Source of the DNA: Hyphomicrobiaceae bacterium
Lineage (GTDB): Bacteria > Pseudomonadota > Alphaproteobacteria > Rhizobiales > MH13
Length of the DNA: 8,857 bases
NCBI GenBank assembly: GCA_020442235.1
Contig: JAGRKQ010000058.1
Location: 1-8,857, forward strand
Direction of reading: 5' to 3'
Shown here piece by piece: positions 1 through 6,788 of the stretch. The notes under the pieces are model-generated. The model ran no database searches, was not told where the DNA came from, and saw only the letters and a program-made list of their open reading frames with translations. The position numbers and the translations under genes are program-made. Positions within the stretch are counted from its first letter, which is position 1. Each line of letters starts with the position of its first letter.

Positions 1-1300
1 CGACTATTTCGTCAACTTCGCCTTCGCCACCACCGGTCGCTCTCGCGGCGGGCCAGCCAAGGTGGCGATCTTCGCTTCGGGCCTGATGGGGATGATCAAC
101 GGCACCTCGGCCGGCAACGTCGTTGCCACCGGCTCTTTGACCATCCCGCTGATGAAGAAGGTCGGTTACAACCGGAAATTCGCCGGTGCTGTCGAGGCAG
201 CCGCCTCCACCGGTGGCCAGATCATGCCACCGATCATGGGCGCCGGCGCCTTCATCATGGCGGAAATTACGGCGATCCCCTACACCGACATTGCCATCGC
301 GGCGATCATTCCGGCGGTGTTGTATTACATCTCTGTCTTCTTCATGGTCGACTTTGAGGCGGCCAAGCTCGGCATGCGTGGCATGCGAAGAGAAGAATTG
401 CCGCAGATCGCCAAGATGGTGCGGCAGGTCTATCTGTTCCTCCCGATCATCATCCTGATCGGCGCGCTGTTCATGGGCTATTCGGTGATCCGTGCGGGAA
501 CGCTGGCCACCTTTGCCGCGGCCGTCGTCTCGTGGCTAACGCCGCATGCGATGGGCCCACGGGCCATCATGAAAGCGTTCGAACTGGCCGGGATCATGTC
601 GATCCAGATCATCACGGTCTGCGCCTGCGCCGGCATCATCGTCGGCGTGATCTCGCTGACCGGCATCGGCGCGCGGTTCTCCAACCTGCTGCTGGATCTT
701 GCCGGCGTGTCGCAGCTTCTGGCGCTGTTCTTCGCCATGTGCATCGCCATTCTGCTCGGCATGGGCATGCCCACGACCGCCGCCTATGCGGTGGCTGCCT
801 CGGTGGTCGCGCCGGGTCTTGTCGCACTCGGCATCCCGATGCTGACGGCACACTTCTTCGTGTTCTACTTCGCCGTCGTCTCGGCGATCACACCGCCGGT
901 GGCGCTCGCCTCCTTTGCGGCGGCCGGCATTTCCGGCGCCAATCCAATGGAGACGTCTGTCGAGTCCTTCCGTCTCGGGCTGTCCGCTTTCATCGTACCG
1001 TTCATGTTCTTCTACAATGATGCGCTCCTGATGGAGGGCGATGCGCTGGTCACACTGCGGGCTGCTGTAACGGCGATTGGTGGTGTTTACCTTCTGTCTT
1101 CTGGGCTTCAGGGCTGGTTCCTGGAACGCAGGGCCGTGTGGTTCCTGCGCATTGCGCTTCTCGCTGCGGCCCTGCTGCTGATCGAGGGCGGCTGGAAAAC
1201 GGACCTCGCAGGTCTGGCAATGGCCGTAGGCGTGTTCTTCATCCAGCGGGTGGTCAAGCCGAAGGAAGACGCCGTCATTCCGGTCCGCGGCTTCGATTGA
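1..1300 (+). CDS. TRAP transporter fused permease (4TM/12TM type), 3' part
   Basis: This is the C-terminal part of an inner-membrane permease of the TRAP family, which uses an ion gradient to import a solute delivered by a periplasmic binding protein. The reading frame is open from base 2 to the TGA at 1298-1300, so about 432 residues are visible and the start lies outside the window. Nearly the whole visible part is hydrophobic. It carries the DctM-like hallmarks of the fused 4TM/12TM subfamily: a GMINGTSAGNVVATG segment near the left edge, then STGGQIMPPIMGAGAF, GMGMPTTAAY and AITPPVALASFAAAGISG, followed by a few extra hydrophobic C-terminal segments. A GTG at 62 could be mistaken for a start, but family residues continue upstream of it. 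Fused TRAP permeases usually pair with a TAXI-type binding protein; none is visible here. The substrate cannot be told. The next gene starts 15 bases downstream and is probably co-transcribed. Confidence 0.93.
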   Translation, partial: DYFVNFAFATTGRSRGGPAKVAIFASGLMGMINGTSAGNVVATGSLTIPLMKKVGYNRKFAGAVEAAASTGGQIMPPIMGAGAFIMAEITAIPYTDIAIAAIIPAVLYYISVFFMVDFEAAKLGMRGMRREELPQIAKMVRQVYLFLPIIILIGALFMGYSVIRAGTLATFAAAVVSWLTPHAMGPRAIMKAFELAGIMSIQIITVCACAGIIVGVISLTGIGARFSNLLLDLAGVSQLLALFFAMCIAILLGMGMPTTAAYAVAASVVAPGLVALGIPMLTAHFFVFYFAVVSAITPPVALASFAAAGISGANPMETSVESFRLGLSAFIVPFMFFYNDALLMEGDALVTLRAAVTAIGGVYLLSSGLQGWFLERRAVWFLRIALLAAALLLIEGGWKTDLAGLAMAVGVFFIQRVVKPKEDAVIPVRGFD

Positions 1301-1315
1301 GGTCGCATCGCCTGA

Positions 1316-1936
1316 ATGGACTTTTCCGCCTATCTGGCTGGCGCCGGCCTCGGCGCCAGCCTCATTCTTGCCATCGGCGCGCAGAACGCGCTCGTCCTGA
1401 CGCTCGGTCTTCGGCGTCACTACCCCTTGATGGCCGCGTTGATCTGCGCGCTGAGCGATGCCCTCCTCATCCTGGCGGGTGTGGCCGGGCTCGGCACGCT
1501 CATCGCCGCCAGCCCTTTCCTGCGGCATGGGGCGGCGATCGGCGGCGCGCTCTTCCTTCTTGCCTATGCCGCCGTCGCATTCCACCGCGCGGCAAGGCCG
1601 GGCCATCTGGAAGCCGACGCGGAGGTAAGGCCGGCGCGCCTTGGCGTTGCCTTGCAGGTTCTCGCCGTCACCTGGCTCAACCCGCACGTCTATATCGATA
1701 CGGTGGTGCTTCTCGGCGGCATCAGCGCCACCTATGCGCCTGAGGCGCGTCCCGCCTTCGCGGCGGGTGCGGCTTCGGCCAGCCTTGTCTGGTTCTTCGC
1801 GCTGGCACTGGGCGCGGCCGCGCTCGCGCCGCGCCTGAAAAGCCCGATGACCTGGCGGGTGATCGACGCCGCGACCGGCATCGTCATGCTGATCGTCGCG
1901 ATGAGCCTGATCCGGCCCTATCTCGCGGAGCTTTAG
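1316..1936 (+). CDS. argO: ArgO/LysE-family amino-acid exporter
   Basis: This 206-residue integral inner-membrane protein has the usual length of the LysE/ArgO family, which exports basic amino acids such as arginine and lysine. Family signatures are clear: GASLILAIGAQNALVLTLGLRR (residues about 13-34, the conserved GxQNA region), CALSDALLILAG (about 43-54), TWLNPHVYIDTVVLLGG (about 120-136) and a final segment ending with APRLKSP and a last helix. Five to six membrane helices are expected. The ATG at 1316 gives a full-length family member; a GAGG at 1299-1302 is the only ribosome-site candidate and is a rather long 13 bases away. The gene follows the TRAP permease gene by 15 bases. Its TAG stop (1934-1936) overlaps the TAA of the opposing PilZ gene, leaving no room for a terminator. 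Family assignment is firm. Arginine versus lysine preference is inference from closer likeness to E. coli ArgO (TWLNPHVYLDT). Confidence 0.9.
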   Translation: MDFSAYLAGAGLGASLILAIGAQNALVLTLGLRRHYPLMAALICALSDALLILAGVAGLGTLIAASPFLRHGAAIGGALFLLAYAAVAFHRAARPGHLEADAEVRPARLGVALQVLAVTWLNPHVYIDTVVLLGGISATYAPEARPAFAAGAASASLVWFFALALGAAALAPRLKSPMTWRVIDAATGIVMLIVAMSLIRPYLAEL

Positions 1937-2349
1937 GCGGCGAGTTCGTCCAGCCCGTACTGGTCGACCAGCGAGGCAACCGCCGTCAGATCGAGATCCT
2001 CGTCGAGCTTGATGCCATAGCCCTGCGGGCGCGTCGCCATGATCTTGCCGGTGAGTTCCAGATCCTCGAAGGCAATCCGCACCCGCTGGTTGGAGCGGTC
2101 GAGGATATGCGCCGAAGCGCCGCGGAACAGGATGCCGCCCTGCGAGATCTCCATCAGCGTGCCTTCCAGCACATAGGCGCGGTCGACGATGGTCATCTCG
2201 CCGACGATGCAGCAGTCATAGCGCTGGAAGCGGCGGGTGATGACCTTCTGCGCACCACCCGGCTTCAGCTTGGCGAAGAACCCTTTCGGAGTCTTGATGG
2301 CGTTGCGGGCCTGCGAAAATTCCTGCTGGTGACGCTCGATATCGCTCAT
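1933..2349 (-). CDS. PilZ-domain protein, putative cyclic di-GMP receptor
   Basis: This is a 138-residue soluble protein with one PilZ-like domain (about residues 36-125). The cyclic-di-GMP motif RxxxR is present as R39-RFQ-R43. The second motif, normally [D/N]xSxxG, reads E67-I-S69-Q-G-G72, so the acidic/amide residue is replaced by glutamate. A GYGIKLDEDLD stretch near residues 110-120 matches the end of PilZ barrels. No signal peptide or membrane segment is seen, so it is probably cytoplasmic. The ATG (2349-2347) overlaps the TGA of the MotA-like gene as TGATG, and a strong GGAGG (minus strand, 2363-2359) lies 9 bases upstream inside that gene, so the two are co-transcribed and probably translationally coupled. 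PilZ proteins such as YcgR are known to act on flagellar stators, so the MotA-like product is the natural partner; that is inference. Ligand binding is uncertain because of the Glu substitution. Confidence 0.85.
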   Translation of the reverse strand: MSDIERHQQEFSQARNAIKTPKGFFAKLKPGGAQKVITRRFQRYDCCIVGEMTIVDRAYVLEGTLMEISQGGILFRGASAHILDRSNQRVRIAFEDLELTGKIMATRPQGYGIKLDEDLDLTAVASLVDQYGLDELAA

Positions 2350-3551
2350 CAGGAAGCCCCTCCCTCAACCCGCCGCTCGCCGGCAGTCTGTTCGCGGCGC
2401 GCACGCGACAATTCGCTGACCCTCAGGACATCGGCAAAGCCGAGGAAGGCGCTTTCCATCGCCCGGGACAGATCGGAGAAACTGCTGGCAATGCGGTTGT
2501 CGAGCGCTTCGGTCAGCGCCTCCAGCCGCTCTGTGGAGGGCGGCGATGCACCGGCCTCGCCGGCACTGGCCTCAAGCGGCTTGCCTTGCGACAACGCCTC
2601 GGAAAGCTCTGCGAATTTCTTCACCTGCTCGGCCTGCGCCTTGACGCTGTGGGCCGTCAGCATGGCCAGCCGGTCCAGCGTTTCGTTGGCTTTGCGGGCC
2701 CGGAGATTGGCTTCGTCCAGCGCTGCCGCCATCTTTTCCTGCAGCTTCAGCGCATGTTCGTTGTCGGCCTCGTCGCTTTCGATTTCCGACACCGCCGCCA
2801 GCCAGCCCTCAAGGCCCGAGCGCAGCACGCCGGTCGCCAGATTGAGGAAGCGGCCGAGAAGACCGAGCGTCAGCGATCCGAACAGACCGAACAGCGAGGA
2901 GGAGAAGCCCGTCGCCATGCCGACCAGCGGTCCCTGAAGGTCGGTGATGAGCTTCTTGAAGGCCTCGGTGGAATCGCCGCCATCCATGTTGGCGATGCCG
3001 CCGATGATGCCGCCGACCGAGGAGACCATGCCCATCAGACCGATGAAGGTACCGATGAGGCCGAGGAACACCAGAAGGCCGGTGACGTAGTTCAGCATCG
3101 AACGGTCGTCGGCCAGCTTGGAATTCAATTCCTGCATCAGGCTCTGCATCGTGCCGATGGAAAGCTGCAGCTTGCGCGCCCGCATCATCTTTTCATAGGT
3201 CAGGTCGAAGACGTGACCGAGAAGCCGCGGACGATGGAAGACGATGCCCGGCTCCAGGCAGCGGTAATGGCGCCAGTAGGGCTCGTCGGCCTCGCGTTCC
3301 GCACCCATCCGGATGTCGTCATAGGCTTCCGTCAGCGCATTGAGGGCAATGACCTCGTTCTTCAACGACAGCGCCGAACGGAAGGCGAGCACGATGCCGA
3401 ACAGGAACATGCCGACGATGGTCATGTTCAGGTAGATGTTGGAGGTGAGGCCCGTCCAGACGAACTCGAACTGCCAGCCGACGAGACCGGAGACCATGAT
3501 CACCGCGATCACCATCTTGATGATCTGGTTCTTGATCCGTTTCCGCATCAT
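2349..3551 (-). CDS. MotA/TolQ/ExbB-family proton-channel protein with long C-terminal tail
   Basis: This 400-residue protein resembles the channel half of ion-driven motors. Two hydrophobic segments lie near the N-terminus (about 11-27 and 40-58), followed by a charged cytoplasmic loop. Two more follow (about 155-182 and 205-240), the third containing the family signature GLIGTFIGLMG (164-174), where MotA, TolQ and ExbB line the ion path. Residues about 255-400 form an Ala/Glu/Lys/Arg-rich tail with coiled-coil character, broken by a Gly/Pro/Ser linker near 328-340. Flagellar MotA is about 290 residues and TolQ/ExbB about 230, so the tail is extra. Two ATG codons are adjacent (3551 and 3548); a GGAG (3564-3561) sits 9 bases before the first. 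The upstream neighbour encodes the MotB/OmpA-like partner and the downstream one a PilZ protein. It is not a flagellar motA by context, as no flagellar gene is visible. The ion and the exact role are unknown. Confidence 0.88.
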   Translation of the reverse strand: MMRKRIKNQIIKMVIAVIMVSGLVGWQFEFVWTGLTSNIYLNMTIVGMFLFGIVLAFRSALSLKNEVIALNALTEAYDDIRMGAEREADEPYWRHYRCLEPGIVFHRPRLLGHVFDLTYEKMMRARKLQLSIGTMQSLMQELNSKLADDRSMLNYVTGLLVFLGLIGTFIGLMGMVSSVGGIIGGIANMDGGDSTEAFKKLITDLQGPLVGMATGFSSSLFGLFGSLTLGLLGRFLNLATGVLRSGLEGWLAAVSEIESDEADNEHALKLQEKMAAALDEANLRARKANETLDRLAMLTAHSVKAQAEQVKKFAELSEALSQGKPLEASAGEAGASPPSTERLEALTEALDNRIASSFSDLSRAMESAFLGFADVLRVSELSRARREQTAGERRVEGGAS

Positions 3552-3578
3552 CGGCAGCTACTCCACACAAGGTCATCG

Positions 3579-3594
3579 GCCGCAAGGCTGCGGC
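3579..3594 (-). other. Short RNA hairpin in the MotA-like gene leader
   Basis: GCCGCA (3579-3584) and TGCGGC (3589-3594) form a perfect 6-bp stem around a 4-base loop, 15-30 bases upstream of the gene's Shine-Dalgarno site. No T-run follows on either strand, so it is not an intrinsic terminator. It may affect mRNA stability or simply reflect high GC. Confidence 0.35.
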
Positions 3595-3623
3595 ACGCTG
3601 ACGCTCATGCTCGCCGCTTATGG

Positions 3624-3638
3624 TTCAAAAGCGGTTAA
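3624..3638 (-). promoter_or_regulatory. CtrA-like box upstream of the MotA-like gene
   Basis: The minus strand reads TTAA-CCGCTTT-TGAA, a TTAA-N7-TTAA box with one mismatch. It is centred about 80 bases before the MotA-like start, in the 110-base gap 3552-3661. The TGAACC end is shared with the box in the secretion promoter region, and a second TTTGAACC copy lies at 3652-3645. CtrA, the alphaproteobacterial cell-cycle and motility regulator, recognises TTAA-N7-TTAA-type sites; binding here is inference. It implies the MotA-like and PilZ genes may have their own promoter. Confidence 0.45.
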
Positions 3639-3661
3639 TGGACGGGTTCAAATCGAAAGGA

Positions 3662-4366
3662 TCAGCGCCCGTAGACGCGCACCTTGCGGCCTTCCTCGGC
3701 ATCGACGCTGTCGCGCACGCCGACGGAAATGCGGCTGGCTTCGACACCCCCCGCCAGAAGCGCGTTGCGCAGAAGCATCGCCCGGTAATAGGCCGTGCGC
3801 CGCGCATCGGTGACATTGCCGGTCGTGGTGTCGGCGAAGGCGATGACTTCCAGCGTGCGTCCGGACCGCACCAGTTCCGAATTCTGGGCAAAGTCGGCAA
3901 CCGCGGCCTGGGTCTCATCGTCGAGACGGGTCGCGCGCGGCTGGAAGGTGACCGTCAGCTCTTCCTGGCTGATGGTGACGGCTTCCTGCGTGCCCGGATC
4001 GCGCACATCCGCGCCGGTTTCGGAAAGCCGCTCGGTTTCCTCGTCGACGGCAACCGCCTGGACGTTGGTTTCCTGAGGCGAGGTCTCGTCGACGGTGACG
4101 ATGGGCGGCGTGCCGCGATTGCGCGCGGTGGTCAGCGCCTCCACGATCACCTGGGAAAGCTCCTGCACCGAGGTGTTGGCGTTGGCACCGCCGATATTGG
4201 TTTCCGAGACGATCTCTTCCAGCACCGCCTTGGTGGTGTTCTGGATGAGCTGAAAGACGACGACGACGAGGATCATCATCACGAAGACGAGCACCATCGT
4301 CATCGTGGACAGGGCGTCGACATAGCCCGGCCAGTAGTTTTCCTCTTCTTCCTCTTCCGCGGCCAT
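3662..4366 (-). CDS. MotB/OmpA-like peptidoglycan-anchoring motor subunit
   Basis: This is a 234-residue protein with the layout of a stator or TolR-like partner: a short acidic cytoplasmic N-terminus (six Glu at 4-9), one membrane helix (about 22-41) and a periplasmic C-terminal domain. The motif GYVDALSTMTMVLVFV aligns with MotB YADFVTAMMAFF, so D17 is in the place of the ion-carrying aspartate. After a linker (about 45-135), residues 136-234 look like a compact OmpA-type peptidoglycan-binding domain. D179 (in AFADTT) and R195 (in YYRAMLL) are in the places of the two residues that bind diaminopimelate, and the end, RKVRVYGR, resembles the usual NRRVEI. A GTG at 4375 would add three residues. 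I chose the ATG at 4366 because GGGGA lies at a workable distance from it but too close to the GTG. The MotA-like gene follows after 110 bases. It is not Zorya ZorB or flagellar MotB by context. Confidence 0.85.
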   Translation of the reverse strand: MAAEEEEEENYWPGYVDALSTMTMVLVFVMMILVVVVFQLIQNTTKAVLEEIVSETNIGGANANTSVQELSQVIVEALTTARNRGTPPIVTVDETSPQETNVQAVAVDEETERLSETGADVRDPGTQEAVTISQEELTVTFQPRATRLDDETQAAVADFAQNSELVRSGRTLEVIAFADTTTGNVTDARRTAYYRAMLLRNALLAGGVEASRISVGVRDSVDAEEGRKVRVYGR

Positions 4367-4403
4367 GCGCGACACCGTCCCCGAATTGCGGCGCGTTCTG
4401 CGC

Positions 4404-4427
4404 CCGGCAGCCCGAAGGCTAGGCCGG
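4404..4427 (-). other. UUCG-capped stem-loop between the ABC and MotB-like genes
   Basis: On the minus strand an outer 5-bp stem (CCGGC at 4427-4423 with GCCGG at 4408-4404) and an inner 4-bp stem (AGCC at 4420-4417 with GGCT at 4412-4409) enclose a C(UUCG)G tetraloop. A 2-base bulge (4422-4421) separates the stems. UUCG loops are unusually stable in RNA. No U-run follows, so it does not look like a standard terminator. It could set a processing or partial-termination point in the transcript between the two genes, or lie in the leader of the MotB-like gene. Confidence 0.5.
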
Positions 4428-4433
4428 AACCGA

Positions 4434-4448
4434 TTAGCGGTCCGTTAA
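4434..4448 (-). promoter_or_regulatory. CtrA-like box upstream of the MotB-like gene
   Basis: The plus strand reads TTAG-CGGTCCG-TTAA (minus: TTAA-N7-CTAA), one mismatch from TTAA-N7-TTAA. It is centred about 75 bases before the MotB-like start and starts 12 bases after the ABC gene's stop. This is about the same distance as the box before the MotA-like gene. It suggests an internal promoter under CtrA; that is inference. Confidence 0.42.
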
Positions 4449-4459
4449 GGTTATGAAAA

Positions 4460-6694
4460 TCAGGCGCCGGCCGCCGCAGGCGTTCCCTTGCCGGAGACCT
4501 TGGCCATCACGTCCGCCGCCGGCCCGTCGGCCATCACCCGGCCGCCATCGACCCAGATCACCCGGTCGACCAGCGCCAGAAGCGGCGCGCGGTGGGTGGC
4601 CAGCACCAGCGTGCGGTTTTGCAGATAGGGCTTCAGCTCCGCCATCAGCCGCGCTTCCAGGGTGTTGTCCATGGAGGCGGTCGGCTCGTCGAGAAGCAGC
4701 ATCGGCGGCTCCGCGGCCAGCACCCGCGCCAGCGCCACCGCCTGGCGTTCACCGCCCGAAAGATAGCCGCCCCGCGGCCCCACCGGCATCGAATAGCCGC
4801 CCGGATGGCGCGCGGCGAAATCGGCCACGCCGGAAATCTTCACCGCCCGCTCGAAGGCATCCTCCGAGACCGCCGAGAGCCCGGCGCAGATCGCCTCGCG
4901 CAGCGAGACATCGAACAGCACCGTATCCTGCTGCATATAGCCGAAGGCCCGCCGGATCGCCGAAGGCGCGGCCTGACGCGCATCATGTCCGTCGATCAGG
5001 ACAGCCCCGTCCGTCGGTTCGAGAAGCCGCAGCATGAGCTTGAGAAGCGTCGATTTTCCCGAACCGATCCGCCCGATGATCGCCACCTTCTCGCCCGGCC
5101 GGATGGTCAGCGAGGCCTCGCGGATCGTCGGGGCATGCGCCCCTTCATGCTGGAAGGAAACGTTCTGGAAGGTGATTTCGCCGCGGATCGGACGCCGGCT
5201 GGCGCTGCGGTCGCCGGCCTCTTCCTGCGGCGCATTCATCAACAGGGCCATGACATCGGCGGTGCGCGACATGTGGCGGATGCGCATGAGATTGCCGAGA
5301 AGCTGGGCAATGGGCGCGACCGCCCGCCCGACGATCAGCGTCGAGGCCGCCAGCGCGCCGACCGTCATGCCGCCGGCATCGATCTGGAAGACGCCGATGA
5401 TGAGGGTGAAGGCGATGACCGCCTGGGTCACCATCATGCCGATCTGGGAGCCGGCGCTGGTCCAGAGCCTTGCGATGTGCCCGGCATGGGCCGCCTCGTC
5501 GGAAAGCCGCTCGAAGCGCCGCAACAGACCGCGTGACAGGCCCGCCGTCTTGACCGTTTCCAGCGCACCCAGCGTTTCCAGAAGCTGGTTCGACTGCTTG
5601 CGCGAAAGATCGGCCGAAGAAAGCGCTGCCTTGTCGGAGCGCGCCTGGGCAATGACGTGAAAGACGCCGAGAAGGGCGATGCCGGCCAGTGGCGCAGCCA
5701 CGACCCAGCCGCCGATGAAACCCAGCACCGTCATCAGGATCAAGAAGAAGGGAAGGTCGGCAAACACCGAGACAAGTGTGGCCGGCACGATCTGGCAGAG
5801 CCCTTCCACTTCGCGCGCCACCGAGGCGATCAGCCCGGGCTCGCGCGGCGCGCGGGCCAGCGGAGCCCCCATCAGCCGGCGATAGAGCCGCGCCTGCAAG
5901 GCAAGGGAGATGCGAAGGCCGATGGCATCGAGATAGCGCATGCGCACGAAACGCAGGGTGAGGTCGATCGCCATGGCGATCGACAGGCCGATGGCGAGCG
6001 CAAACAGCGTGTCGAAGGCAAGATGCGGGATGACCCGGTCATAGACCGCCATGGTGAAAAGCGGCAGCGCAAGAACCATCAGATTGGAAATCAGCGCCGC
6101 GGCGAGAAGCTCGGCCGTCGCCTTGCGCTGCGGCCCGATGACGTCGCGGTAGACGGAAAGGAAGATGCCGCGCCCGTCGGGGCGCACGGCGCCCTGTGCG
6201 GGCCGCGCACTGCGCGCGCTGGCCGGAGTTTCTGTTTCCGCTTCGCCGCGCGGGCGGATGAAGAAGACCGTGCCGGAATGTTCGGCGGCAAGTTCAGCCT
6301 CGCTGACCGGGCTCTGCGCCCCGTCTTCGTCGACGATCAGCGTGTCCTTGTCGGCTCTTGCGACAATCAGCCGGGACAGCCCGCTGGTCAGAAGGACGAC
6401 GCAGGGAAAATCCTGCGCCGACAGGCTGGCGAGCGTGCGCGTGTCATAGGCGACATCGACGCTGGCATCATCGGCGGCTGCAGCCAGTTCCTCCGGGGTC
6501 GGCACGCCCTCGGCGTTCTCCGCCATCACCGGCGCGCGTCCCGACCAGGCGCCGGCGATGCGCCCGATGGATTTCAGAAGATGCGTGCCGCCTCCATGGC
6601 GGGGCGTGCCGGCTTCAGGCATGGCTGCGCCTTCCGCTGCCTGGCGTTCCCGGCGGCGGGCGATCAATGCCTCGCGAAGGTTCGACTGGCTCAT
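4460..6694 (-). CDS. Type I secretion ABC transporter (LapB/LssB-type permease-ATPase)
   Basis: This 744-residue inner-membrane ATPase drives one-step export of an unfolded protein together with an adaptor and an outer-membrane channel. Residues 1-60 are a polar, Arg-rich extension. Residues about 70-150 look like a shortened, non-catalytic C39-like domain. The membrane domain spans about 190-465. The ATPase domain (about 500-744) has Walker A GRIGSGKST (541-549), a Q-loop at Q588-Q589, signature LSGGERQ (645-651), Walker B MLLLDE (665-670) and the switch histidine H701, so it should be active. I start at the ATG at 6694 because GGAGGG (6711-6706) lies 11 bases upstream; a longer frame back to 6781 has only a TTG and would run to the edge of the promoter region. 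The divergent adaptor gene and the RTX gene beyond it define the context. The protein resembles adhesin exporters (LapB) more than toxin exporters (HlyB); that is my judgement from sequence likeness. Confidence 0.93.
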   Translation of the reverse strand: MSQSNLREALIARRRERQAAEGAAMPEAGTPRHGGGTHLLKSIGRIAGAWSGRAPVMAENAEGVPTPEELAAAADDASVDVAYDTRTLASLSAQDFPCVVLLTSGLSRLIVARADKDTLIVDEDGAQSPVSEAELAAEHSGTVFFIRPRGEAETETPASARSARPAQGAVRPDGRGIFLSVYRDVIGPQRKATAELLAAALISNLMVLALPLFTMAVYDRVIPHLAFDTLFALAIGLSIAMAIDLTLRFVRMRYLDAIGLRISLALQARLYRRLMGAPLARAPREPGLIASVAREVEGLCQIVPATLVSVFADLPFFLILMTVLGFIGGWVVAAPLAGIALLGVFHVIAQARSDKAALSSADLSRKQSNQLLETLGALETVKTAGLSRGLLRRFERLSDEAAHAGHIARLWTSAGSQIGMMVTQAVIAFTLIIGVFQIDAGGMTVGALAASTLIVGRAVAPIAQLLGNLMRIRHMSRTADVMALLMNAPQEEAGDRSASRRPIRGEITFQNVSFQHEGAHAPTIREASLTIRPGEKVAIIGRIGSGKSTLLKLMLRLLEPTDGAVLIDGHDARQAAPSAIRRAFGYMQQDTVLFDVSLREAICAGLSAVSEDAFERAVKISGVADFAARHPGGYSMPVGPRGGYLSGGERQAVALARVLAAEPPMLLLDEPTASMDNTLEARLMAELKPYLQNRTLVLATHRAPLLALVDRVIWVDGGRVMADGPAADVMAKVSGKGTPAAAGA

Positions 6695-6705
6695 ATGGTG
6701 CCGGT

Positions 6706-6711
6706 CCCTCC
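6706..6711 (-). promoter_or_regulatory. Shine-Dalgarno site fixing the ABC gene start
   Basis: GGAGGG on the minus strand, 11 bases before the ATG at 6694. It supports this start over the longer open frame that reaches 6781. Confidence 0.6.
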
Positions 6712-6754
6712 ACCGCCCTCCGGCCGGATGCGCGACGCGGCATCCCTCAGGCCT

Positions 6755-6774
6755 GATGGCGAACAGATGCCATC
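6755..6774. promoter_or_regulatory. Inverted repeat in the divergent secretion promoter region
   Basis: GATGGC (6755-6760) and GCCATC (6769-6774) are exact inverted copies 8 bases apart. They lie in the 157-base gap between the divergent ABC and adaptor genes. This could be an operator for a dimeric regulator or a hairpin in the ABC leader RNA. There is no direct evidence for either. Confidence 0.3.
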
Positions 6775-6788
6775 TCGCCAACTTATGC

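Noticed and set aside
536..1687. Long minus-strand open frame opposite the TRAP and exporter genes
   Set aside because: It spans two convincing plus-strand membrane-protein genes and its translation is Arg/Gly/Asp-rich without any recognisable domain; a GC-rich shadow frame.
3579..3594. Hairpin as an intrinsic terminator after the MotB-like gene
   Set aside because: Only 6 bp and no T-run on either strand; kept as a possible RNA structure only.
2586..3638. 350-codon plus-strand frame opposite the MotA-like gene
   Set aside because: His/Asp/Gln-rich low-complexity translation with no family likeness, opposite a gene with clear motifs and ribosome site.
2349..4366. Zorya-type anti-phage defence (ZorA/ZorB)
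   Set aside because: The pair resembles ZorAB in layout, but no ZorC, ZorD or ZorE gene is adjacent; neighbours are PilZ and secretion genes.
2349..4366. Flagellar motA/motB or tolQ/tolR
   Set aside because: No flagellar, tolA, tolB or pal gene nearby; the tail of the MotA-like protein and the compact OmpA-like domain do not fit either standard set.
3620..4456. 278-codon plus-strand frame opposite the MotB-like gene
   Set aside because: Arg/Gly/Asp/His-rich translation including a DDDDEDHHHEDEHH run, the mirror of the membrane helix codons; shadow frame.
6695..6781. 29-codon N-terminal extension of the ABC gene
   Set aside because: Starts at TTG with no ribosome site and non-family residues; the ATG at 6694 has GGAGGG upstream.
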